This document shows, piece by piece, positions 1-5,897 of a stretch of DNA of 6,313 bases. Position numbers and translations under genes: made by a program. The notes beneath the pieces are model-generated. The model was not told the DNA's origin and did not search any database. It saw only the letters and a list, made by a program, of their open reading frames with translations. The stretch is from Tannerella sp. (lineage in GTDB: Bacteria; Bacteroidota; Bacteroidia; Bacteroidales; Tannerellaceae), in assembly GCA_031289515.1 (NCBI GenBank), contig JAITPH010000117.1:1-6313 (forward strand), given 5' to 3'. How positions within the stretch are numbered: position 1 is the stretch's first letter; each line of letters starts with the position of its first letter.

Positions 1-256
1 TTTTGTTCTCTACTGATAATATTTTTCGTCACAAAATGCTTGCCAAGCAAAGAAAATGCCCCATTGTGAGTGTGCGGTGTGAAACCGTTATTTACAAGAA
101 ATCATACAACTGCATAAAAGCAAGCGTAATACAGGCGATTTGCCGCTCCGTACCAATGCCCTAACCGTATAAGGTCTTTGCTTCAGTCAGAGTTTCTTTC
201 GCTCTCTGCAGGCGATGCTGAACAACGGCTTCTCTTTCTTCCTTGCTTAATATCAT
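1..256 (-). pseudogene. HEPN-domain protein of an MNT/HEPN pair, disrupted and cut by the window edge
   Basis: The reading frame opens with ATG at 254-256, overlapping the stop of the upstream nucleotidyltransferase gene in an ATGA arrangement. It runs 31 residues (MILSKEEREA..., an amphipathic helix rich in E, K and R) to a TAG at 161-163. The rest of a HEPN domain continues in another frame from 161 downward: GHWYGAANRLYYACFYAVV (about 161-105), a TGA at 102-104, then FLVNNGFTPHTHNG and SLLGKHFV down to the left edge. The NRxYYAxFYA helix and the TH-G-x5-GKHFV segment are typical of HEPN proteins paired with MNT nucleotidyltransferases. Joining the frames needs loss of one base (or gain of two) near 161-166, plus one nonsense change. 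In related pairs the HEPN protein is an RNase toxin. The residue six after the conserved Arg is Tyr here rather than the His often seen. A sequencing error could explain one lesion but hardly both. Confidence 0.8.
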
Positions 257-567
257 ACTATTTCTATTCCATCCTGTTCGACATTCTTGTAAAACAGGGA
301 AGGTTTTTGTCCCTGCCATTCTTTCTCCGTGAAAACTTTAGCATTGATAAGCACATCATGTTGGAATCCCATTTCCGTGAACGGATATGCGTACTTGTCG
401 GAGTCTTCGATAAAATTTTTCTTGTCCCTGTTGAGCAGCACAAGCAGGTCCCAATCCGAATCATCCCGGGCATCGCCGCGAGCCTGCGAGCCGAAAAGGA
501 TAACCCTCTCGTCCGGCAGCAATTCCCGCTTCAATGCTCGTATTTGTTCAAAAATCCGTTTGTCCAT
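253..567 (-). CDS. MNT-type nucleotidyltransferase domain protein (antitoxin of an MNT/HEPN module)
   Basis: This 104-residue protein is a minimal nucleotidyltransferase of the DNA polymerase beta superfamily, about the usual length for MntA-like proteins. The signature is GSQARGDARDDSDWD at residues 26-40: Gly26-Ser27 for nucleotide binding and Asp38/Asp40 as metal ligands, with a likely third acidic residue at Asp71 in the strand HDVLI. In studied MNT/HEPN pairs the MNT protein neutralises the HEPN RNase by adding AMP groups to it; that role is inferred here from the family. All catalytic residues are present, so the enzyme looks functional. The ATG at 565-567 fits the family start, and a promoter-like TAACTTTG lies at 593-600 on the same strand. 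Its stop overlaps the start of the HEPN frame by four bases, indicating translational coupling. The partner is broken, so this may now be an orphan antitoxin. Confidence 0.88.
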   Translation of the reverse strand: MDKRIFEQIRALKRELLPDERVILFGSQARGDARDDSDWDLLVLLNRDKKNFIEDSDKYAYPFTEMGFQHDVLINAKVFTEKEWQGQKPSLFYKNVEQDGIEIV

Positions 568-592
568 GCTTTATTTATATAACTTCGACATG

Positions 593-621
593 CAAAGTTA
601 CATAAAATTTTGAATTTCCAA
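593..621 (-). promoter_or_regulatory. Candidate Bacteroidota promoter for the MNT/HEPN module
   Basis: On the minus strand, TAACTTTG (593-600) matches the Bacteroidota -7 consensus TAnnTTTG exactly. A TTG (619-621) lies 18 bases further upstream, close to the usual -33 TTTG spacing. Transcription would start near 585, leaving a short leader of about 20 bases before the ATG at 567. The assignment is by motif only. Confidence 0.6.
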
Positions 622-652
622 TGATTTGTGATGAAAATTCTCCGTCCATACT

Positions 653-723
653 CCGTCATTGCGAGGAACGAAGCAATCCGGCGCCCTGAATTTTCCGGAT
701 TGCTTCGTTCCTCGCAATGACGG
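653..723. repeat. Dispersed-type palindromic repeat: perfect 29-bp inverted repeat with 13-base loop
   Basis: Arms at 653-681 and 695-723 are exact reverse complements over 29 bases, separated by a 13-base loop at 682-694. The arm contains TCATTGCGAGGAACGAAGCA, a core I recognise as a frequent intergenic palindrome in many bacterial genomes. When translated it gives the well-known spurious peptide RHCEERSNP...RIASFLAMT, and that peptide does appear on the minus strand here. No open reading frame or transposase accompanies it and no clear target-site duplication flanks it. It resembles a REP-like or MITE-like element. If transcribed, it would form a very stable hairpin. It lies upstream of both flanking genes, so a role as terminator for either is not obvious. 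Confidence 0.9.
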
Positions 724-787
724 CAAGCGCAGATTCGCCAGACTCGTTTAATAATACACTCGCAACGTCGTCCGACGTCCCGATAAT

Positions 788-815
788 TTTCAACTTTCAA
801 CTTTCGATTTTCAAT
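788..815. repeat. Short tandem repeat of four TTTCAAY heptamers
   Basis: Four consecutive 7-base units are present: TTTCAAC, TTTCAAC, TTTCGAT and TTTCAAT, the third with one extra mismatch. AT-rich runs of this kind occur in Bacteroidota intergenic DNA. The array directly abuts the TAATTTTG box at 816-823, so it occupies the place of the -33 region of the candidate dcw promoter. Confidence 0.7.
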
Positions 816-823
816 TAATTTTG
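816..823 (+). promoter_or_regulatory. Candidate -7 box of the dcw operon promoter
   Basis: TAATTTTG matches the Bacteroidota -7 consensus TAnnTTTG perfectly and lies 113 bases before the chosen rsmH start. No clean TTTG is found at the expected -33 distance; only TTTC from the heptamer repeat is near (17-base spacing). Transcription would start near 830. This is the best candidate in the region, but it rests on one box. Confidence 0.4.
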
Positions 824-936
824 TGGTGTGTTGAAAACTTTTTTTTGATATTCCTCCGCACAAAATGCGGAAAATGTATACTTTTACCTCTTTAATGATG
901 CAATTACAGAGCAAAAAAAGATGCAAACGATTCGTA

Positions 937-1851
937 ATGAGCGATAAAGAATTGAAATATCACATCCCGGCACTGCTTCGAGAAAGCCTCGAAGGATTGA
1001 ATATCAAACCTTCGGGAACATACGTCGATGCCACTTTCGGCGGCGGCGGCCATTCGCGCGGTATTTTGGAGCGTCTCGACCGCGACGGACGCCTCTACGG
1101 CTTCGATCAGGACGCAGACTCGGAAACAAATATTGTCGACGACCGGCGGTTCGTCTTCGTCAGAAGCAACTTCAGATACCTGTCCAATTTCATGCGCTAT
1201 CACAACGAAAGCAGTCTCGACGGCATAATAGCCGATTTAGGTCTCTCGTCGCATCATCTGGACGATACCGGACGCGGCTTCTCGTTCCGTTTCGGCGGCG
1301 AACGGCTCGACCTGCGAATGAACAGCCGCGGCGGAACGACGGCAGCCGAAGCCCTGAACACATATCCCGAAGAGCGTCTGGCAAATATTTTCTACCTGTA
1401 CGGCGAGTTGCGACAGTCGCGCCGGATAGCCGCAGCCGCCGTAGCCCGCCGGCAGGAAAAGCCCTTCGAGACGGTTTCGGATTTGCTGGAGATACTCGCG
1501 CCCTTTGCAAGCCGTGAAAAGGAAAAGAAGTTCCTTGCGCAGGCATTTCAATCGCTCCGGATAGAAATAAATCATGAAATGCAGGCGCTGGGCGAGATGC
1601 TGGAGCAGTCGCTCAAACTGCTTGACGTCGGAGGACGCCTCGTCGTCATAACATATCATTCGCTGGAAGACCGGATGGTGAAGAATTTCATGAAGGCAGG
1701 CAACACGGAAGGCAAAATAGCGCAGGATATTTACGGAAACCTTCAGCCGCCCCTCCGTCCGGTCGGCAAGGCAATAACGCCGTCGGCCGGCGAAGTGGAA
1801 ACAAATCCGCGCGTCCGAAGCGCAAGGATGCGAATAGCGGAAAAAACATGA
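937..1851 (+). CDS. rsmH: 16S rRNA (cytosine(1402)-N(4))-methyltransferase RsmH (MraW)
   Basis: This SAM-dependent enzyme methylates N4 of C1402 in the 16S rRNA decoding centre. From the ATG at 937 it is 304 residues, normal for the family. Landmarks are the SAM loop DATFGGGGHSRG (31-42), LYGFDQD (53-59), ADLGLSSHHLD (99-109) with RGFSF, LDLRMN (124-129), AFQSLRIEINHEM (203-215), VVITYHSLEDRMVKNF (236-251) and the C-terminal NPRVRSARMRIAE (290-302). The segment usually written DGPLDMRM reads GGERLDLRM here, a mild divergence. An upstream in-frame ATG at 865 adds 24 residues with no family similarity, while MSDKELKYHIPALLRE matches the usual RsmH amino end, so 937 was chosen. It is the first gene of the dcw-type run, 19 bases before the ftsL-like gene. 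Confidence 0.96.
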   Translation: MSDKELKYHIPALLRESLEGLNIKPSGTYVDATFGGGGHSRGILERLDRDGRLYGFDQDADSETNIVDDRRFVFVRSNFRYLSNFMRYHNESSLDGIIADLGLSSHHLDDTGRGFSFRFGGERLDLRMNSRGGTTAAEALNTYPEERLANIFYLYGELRQSRRIAAAAVARRQEKPFETVSDLLEILAPFASREKEKKFLAQAFQSLRIEINHEMQALGEMLEQSLKLLDVGGRLVVITYHSLEDRMVKNFMKAGNTEGKIAQDIYGNLQPPLRPVGKAITPSAGEVETNPRVRSARMRIAEKT

Positions 1852-1870
1852 ATTATAAACAATAAAAAAT

Positions 1871-2203
1871 ATGGGAGAAGGAAAGAAAAAAAGGCGCGTT
1901 TCGCTGATGTACATACTTGGCGGCGGCATACTCAAGGAAGATTTCTTTTTGAAACACACAAGGATGTTTGTACTGGTCGCGTTTCTGCTGTTTTTTTACA
2001 TAAGCAACCGCTATACATGCACGCTTAAAGTCAGGGAAATAGAGCATCTTCAGGAGCAGTTGAAAGACGTAAAGTATCAGGCATTGCTGACGTCGGCAAG
2101 CCTGACCGGAAACACGCGTCCATCGCAGGTCGAAGAACTCGTCAAACGGCGCGGTCTGGAAATCGAAAGAGCCAAAACCCCTCCGTATAAACTTCGGAAA
2201 TAA
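1871..2203 (+). CDS. ftsL: FtsL-like cell-division protein
   Basis: This 110-residue bitopic membrane protein has a basic cytoplasmic amino end (KKKRR, 5-9), one membrane segment at about 32-45 (MFVLVAFLLFFYIS) and a periplasmic helix at about 51-76 with heptad-like leucines and charges that suits a coiled coil. The end carries RPSQVEELVKRRGL (83-96), a segment I associate with Bacteroidota FtsL-like proteins encoded between rsmH and ftsI. FtsL works in the septal complex with FtsB/DivIC and FtsQ and helps activate FtsW-FtsI. Sequence identity across the FtsL family is low, so the assignment rests on topology, size, the terminal motif and gene position. The ATG at 1871 precedes the basic stretch. 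The gene sits 11 bases ahead of ftsI and is surely cotranscribed with it. Confidence 0.85.
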   Translation: MGEGKKKRRVSLMYILGGGILKEDFFLKHTRMFVLVAFLLFFYISNRYTCTLKVREIEHLQEQLKDVKYQALLTSASLTGNTRPSQVEELVKRRGLEIERAKTPPYKLRK

Positions 2204-2214
2204 CAGTATACGGT

Positions 2215-4410
2215 ATGCCGAAAAAGGAAACAACACCAAAGGGAAGCAATGAAAAGGATACGAATATCTTTTTCAGATACTTTTTCATAACCATGTTTTT
2301 AGTCGCGGTAGGCGGTCTGATTATCTGGAAATCGTTCAAAATCGGCGTAACCGAGAGAGAGGAATGGCTTGAATTAGCCTCGAAAGACCCGCGTCTGACC
2401 CGCTCAAGCCGCATGATTAATCCGACGCGGGGCAGTATATTTTCCGACGACGACCGCCTGATGGCCGTCAGTGCGCCCCAGTACAAAATGTTTATGGACT
2501 TCAAAGCCGAAGGTTTTCCGGTCGATTCGTTTCTCCACGGCAAACGCAACGGCATCGATTCGCTCGCGTACCGTCTCTCCAAAAAGCTCAAAAACCGCAC
2601 GCCGGAAGGCTATAAGGCATATCTGCTGAAAGGATTGAAGGCAAAGTCAAGGCGTTATCCGGTCTATGACGGACGAGTTTCGTATCTTGATTTCAAGGAA
2701 ATAAAATCATTTCCGTTTTTCAGGCTGGGCAGCGTCAGAAGCGGCTTCTATTCCGAGGAAGTGATAAAGCGCGACAAGCCGTTCGGATTGCTGGCGGCGC
2801 GCACGATAGGAAATATCGTGGATACGATAGATGTAAAAACCGGCGTGACGCACGGCCGTCACGGACTTGAAATGCAGTACGATTCGCTGCTTTGCGGCGT
2901 GGCAGGCTGGGGCGCGATGCAGCGGACAGGCTGGAAGTGGACGAGTACCGTCGAAATAGAGCCGACGGACGGCATGGACATACGCTCGACGATAGACATA
3001 AACATACAGGATCTGGTCGAAAAGGCGCTGACGGACAAGCTGAAGGAAATAAACGCATTCGCAGGCACGGCCGTCGTAATGGAAGTCAAAACCGGCGAGA
3101 TAAAAGCGATTACGAATATGGAGAGGGCCGGACAGGGACGATATAACGAGTCGCTGAATCATGCCGTCGCCGACCAGATAGAGCCGGGGTCGACGTTCAA
3201 GGTAGCGTCGATGATGGTTGCCATCGAAGACGGCGTTGTCGAGCCGTCTACGCCTGTCAATGTCGGAAACGGCGTTTACCGCTACGAAGGCGCAAGCATT
3301 AACGACCATAACATTAACAGCGGCGGATATGGATTGATAACGGCCGAAAAAGCCATCTGGTATTCGTCGAACATCGGCGTGGCTAAAATCATCATGCAGG
3401 GATACGGCAACAATCCGAAGAAGTTCATAGAAGGACTGCACAGGATAGGAATGGACGCCGATCTGAAGCTCGAAATACCCGGCGCGGGGAAGGCGGCGCT
3501 CCGTTGGCCCGACAGCCGGTACTGGTCGAGGATGACGTTGCCGTGGTCATCTTTCGGGTACGAGGTGACGATACCGCCGATTCAGACGCTTGCATTCTTC
3601 AACGCCATTGCCAACGACGGCAAAATGATGCGTCCGATGTTCGTCAGGGACGTGCTCAAAAACGGACGGTCGGTCAAACACTTCGAACCGGAGGTCATCA
3701 TACCGGAGATATGCTCCGAAAGGACTTTGAAAATAATACAGGGGATGTTGTACAATGTGGTGAATTACATGGACCCGACGTCAAGTCACCGCGACGGTAC
3801 AGGGAAGCCGGCAAAGTCGTCCGTCATAACAATAGCCGGAAAGACCGGAACGGCACAGATAGCAAGCCACGGCGTCCGTTCGGGGCATAACGTGACGTTC
3901 TGCGGCTATTTCCCTTATGAAGATCCCATGTACACGTGCATAGTCGTCATCAACAGACCCGGCATCGGCTTGCCGTCGGGCGGTCTGATGTGCGGAACGG
4001 TCGTAAAGGATATAGCGGAGAAGATATATTCTAATTGCACCGTTCTGGATATTAAAAAGACGCCCGAAGACACGCTGAAAGCGTCCGTGCCGAAAGTCAA
4101 AAGCGGAAATTATACCGCATTGGCGAACGTTATGGACAAATTTGACATAAAGGCGTCTACTAACGGTAAATTATCGTCGAAATATGTACATGCCGACGCA
4201 AAAAATGACAAAATCGAGTTGAAAGAGCTGACGGTTGTTGATAATCTTGTGCCAAACGTTGTCGGGATGGGAGCAAAGGACGCCGTCTATGCGCTTGAGA
4301 GTTGCGGGCTTCGCGTCACGATTTCCGGACAGGGAAGCGTCGTATCGCAGTCGGTTGGTAACGGCGTCAAAATAACACCCGGACAGACCGTGACGCTTAC
4401 ATTGAAGTGA
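2215..4410 (+). CDS. ftsI: Septal peptidoglycan transpeptidase (FtsI/PBP3-type class B PBP) with PASTA domain
   Basis: This 731-residue class B penicillin-binding protein cross-links peptidoglycan at the division septum. A short cytoplasmic tail is followed by one membrane anchor (about 18-38), then the PBP dimerisation region starting at RGSIFSDDDRLMA (72-84). The transpeptidase domain carries all three active-site motifs: STFK at 326-329 (Ser326 the acylated nucleophile), SSN at 384-386 and KTG at 543-545 in AGKTGTAQ. A charged linker of about 65 residues leads to one C-terminal PASTA domain (about 676-731, with VPNVVGM and GLRV). One PASTA domain on FtsI is common in Bacteroidota and unlike the E. 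coli protein. The gene lies between ftsL and murE, with 11- and 22-base gaps. The short AT-only spacer before murE (TATATATA, 4422-4430) shows no clear promoter. Confidence 0.96.
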   Translation: MPKKETTPKGSNEKDTNIFFRYFFITMFLVAVGGLIIWKSFKIGVTEREEWLELASKDPRLTRSSRMINPTRGSIFSDDDRLMAVSAPQYKMFMDFKAEGFPVDSFLHGKRNGIDSLAYRLSKKLKNRTPEGYKAYLLKGLKAKSRRYPVYDGRVSYLDFKEIKSFPFFRLGSVRSGFYSEEVIKRDKPFGLLAARTIGNIVDTIDVKTGVTHGRHGLEMQYDSLLCGVAGWGAMQRTGWKWTSTVEIEPTDGMDIRSTIDINIQDLVEKALTDKLKEINAFAGTAVVMEVKTGEIKAITNMERAGQGRYNESLNHAVADQIEPGSTFKVASMMVAIEDGVVEPSTPVNVGNGVYRYEGASINDHNINSGGYGLITAEKAIWYSSNIGVAKIIMQGYGNNPKKFIEGLHRIGMDADLKLEIPGAGKAALRWPDSRYWSRMTLPWSSFGYEVTIPPIQTLAFFNAIANDGKMMRPMFVRDVLKNGRSVKHFEPEVIIPEICSERTLKIIQGMLYNVVNYMDPTSSHRDGTGKPAKSSVITIAGKTGTAQIASHGVRSGHNVTFCGYFPYEDPMYTCIVVINRPGIGLPSGGLMCGTVVKDIAEKIYSNCTVLDIKKTPEDTLKASVPKVKSGNYTALANVMDKFDIKASTNGKLSSKYVHADAKNDKIELKELTVVDNLVPNVVGMGAKDAVYALESCGLRVTISGQGSVVSQSVGNGVKITPGQTVTLTLK

Positions 4411-4432
4411 TATACATTAATATATATATAGA

Positions 4433-5884
4433 ATGAAATTATCGGAAATATTAAATACGGCAGGAGCAGGCGAGACGCCGGAGGGCAGGAATCCCGACAT
4501 TGCCGATATACAGTCGGATTCGCGGCTGGTGAAAGCAGGCTCGCTGTTTGTCGCCGTCAAGGGTACGGTTGTCGACGGACACGACTACGTGGCAAAGGCA
4601 GTCGAACAGGGCGCCGTTGCCGTCGTATGCGAACATCCGGTAGAATTGGAGCGCGATGATGTCGCTTTCGTGACCGTACCCGATTCTGCCGACGCTTTGG
4701 GACGCATCGCATCGGCATGGTACGGAGAGCCTTCGCGCCGTATGACGCTCGTCGGAGTGACCGGCACGAACGGCAAAACTACTATCGCCACGCTTTTATA
4801 CAATTTGTTCCGCAAGCTCGGATACAGGGCGGGCTTGCTCTCGACGGTCTGCAATTATGTGGACGATAAAGCCTTTCCTACGGAGCATACTACGCCCGAC
4901 CCTATAACCATAAACCGCCTGATGGCTATGATGGTCGACGCCGGATGCGAGTATGCCTTTATGGAAGTCAGTTCGCACGCGGTAGACCAGAAACGTATCA
5001 GCGGGCTTTCCTTCGCCGGGGGCGTCTTTACGAATCTCACGCGCGACCATCTGGATTATCATCTTACGGTGGATAACTATCTTAAAGCAAAGAAATCGTT
5101 TTTTGACAATCTTCCGCCGTCGGCATTCGCGCTGACAAATGCCGATGACAAATCGGGACAGGTGATGCTGCAAAATACGGCGGCGCGCAAACTGACTTAT
5201 TCGCTTCGCACAATGGCAGATTTTAAAGGTAAGATTATAGAATCTCACTTGGACGGAACGGAAATGGATATAAACGGTCGCGATGTATTTACGCATTTTG
5301 TCGGTCGTTTCAATGCGTATAACCTGCTTGCCGTCTACGGCGCGGCGATGGCTATCGGAGCGGACGACGAAGAGGCGTTGGTGGCATTGAGTTCGCTTTT
5401 CTCCGTGTCGGGACGGTTTGAGACTATTCATTCGCCAAAGGGTGTGACACTGATTGTCGATTACGCCCATACTCCGGACGCTCTTGAGAATGTGCTGAAC
5501 AGCATTAACGAAGTCATCGACGGAAACGGTCGTGTCATAACCGTCGTCGGGGCAGGCGGAAACCGCGATAAGGGCAAACGTCCGCTTATGGCTAAAGAAG
5601 CGGCAAGTAAGAGCGACCAACTGATACTGACTTCCGACAATCCGCGCTTTGAAGAGCCTGACGATATCATCGGCGATATGTATGCCGGTCTGACGGCAAG
5701 CGACAAGGAAAGGACGCTTTGCATCACCGACCGCAAGCAGGCAATAAAGACCGCAATAGCGCTGGCGAAAAAGGGAGACGTCATACTCGTTGCCGGAAAA
5801 GGGCATGAAGATTATCAGGACGTCAAGGGGGTTAAATATCATTTTGACGACCGGGAAACGGTGCGGGAGATTTTTAATTCGTAA
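4433..5884 (+). CDS. murE: UDP-N-acetylmuramoyl-L-alanyl-D-glutamate--2,6-diaminopimelate ligase MurE
   Basis: This cytoplasmic Mur ligase adds meso-diaminopimelate to UDP-MurNAc-L-Ala-D-Glu with ATP, the third amino acid of the peptidoglycan stem. The 483 residues show the three Mur ligase domains: the UDP-substrate domain (IQSDSRLVKAGSLFVAVKG, 26-44), the ATPase domain with P-loop GVTGTNGKTT (108-117), HTTPDP (152-157) and MEVSSHAVDQKR (177-188), and the C-terminal domain. The lysine expected to be carbamylated is Lys220 in YLKAKKSFF. DNPR at 402-405 followed by EEP marks specificity for diaminopimelate rather than lysine, supported by AGKGHEDYQ (454-462). The start at 4433 gives the usual amino end, MKLSEIL. 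The gene ends 13 bases before an unrelated ATPase gene, where mraY would normally be expected. Confidence 0.97.
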   Translation: MKLSEILNTAGAGETPEGRNPDIADIQSDSRLVKAGSLFVAVKGTVVDGHDYVAKAVEQGAVAVVCEHPVELERDDVAFVTVPDSADALGRIASAWYGEPSRRMTLVGVTGTNGKTTIATLLYNLFRKLGYRAGLLSTVCNYVDDKAFPTEHTTPDPITINRLMAMMVDAGCEYAFMEVSSHAVDQKRISGLSFAGGVFTNLTRDHLDYHLTVDNYLKAKKSFFDNLPPSAFALTNADDKSGQVMLQNTAARKLTYSLRTMADFKGKIIESHLDGTEMDINGRDVFTHFVGRFNAYNLLAVYGAAMAIGADDEEALVALSSLFSVSGRFETIHSPKGVTLIVDYAHTPDALENVLNSINEVIDGNGRVITVVGAGGNRDKGKRPLMAKEAASKSDQLILTSDNPRFEEPDDIIGDMYAGLTASDKERTLCITDRKQAIKTAIALAKKGDVILVAGKGHEDYQDVKGVKYHFDDRETVREIFNS

Positions 5885-5897
5885 AACATTCAGGAAT

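Larger units (their letters stand above)
568..936. other. Intergenic region between the MNT/HEPN module and the dcw operon
   Basis: This 369-base stretch between divergent genes has no supportable coding sequence. Going rightward it holds the module promoter (593-621), a perfect 29-bp inverted repeat (653-723), a 14-base dyad ACGTCG-TC-CGACGT (765-778), four TTTCAAY heptamers (788-815), a TAATTTTG promoter-like box (816-823), a small hairpin with arms TCCGCA/TGCGGA (855-871) and an A-rich run just before rsmH. The open frames across it do not resemble proteins. One of them, on the minus strand, is only the translated inverted repeat. No mraZ gene, often the first gene of this cluster, can be seen. 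Confidence 0.75.

Noticed and set aside
178..582. Plus-strand open frame opposite the MNT gene
   Set aside because: It starts at TTG, has no family features and is antisense to a gene with a clear nucleotidyltransferase signature.
855..871. Small hairpin with arms TCCGCA and TGCGGA as a terminator or attenuator
   Set aside because: The stem is only six base pairs with no following T run, and it lies in the probable leader of rsmH. It could occur by chance.
844..886. TTTG at 844-847 with TACTTTTA at 879-886 as the rsmH promoter
   Set aside because: The spacer is 31 bases, well above the usual 19-21, and the -7 box lacks the final G.
531..926. Minus-strand open frame of 131 residues across the intergenic region
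   Set aside because: Its only recognisable part, RHCEERSNP...RIASFLAMT, is the translated inverted repeat and a known type of spurious peptide. It also overlaps the MNT gene and its promoter.
865..936. Upstream in-frame ATG at 865 extending rsmH by 24 residues
   Set aside because: The extra residues are low-quality, have no RsmH similarity and lie in AT-rich intergenic DNA. The protein starting at 937 matches the usual amino end and length.
1237..1959. Long minus-strand open frame opposite rsmH, and similar frames opposite ftsI (2707-3441) and murE (4796-5842)
   Set aside because: These are antisense shadows caused by the codon bias of the real genes. Their translations are rich in Arg, Cys and His and show no domain motifs.
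4411..4432. AT-only spacer between ftsI and murE as an internal promoter
   Set aside because: It contains TATATATA but no TAnnTTTG or -33 element, and at 22 bases it is an ordinary operon gap.
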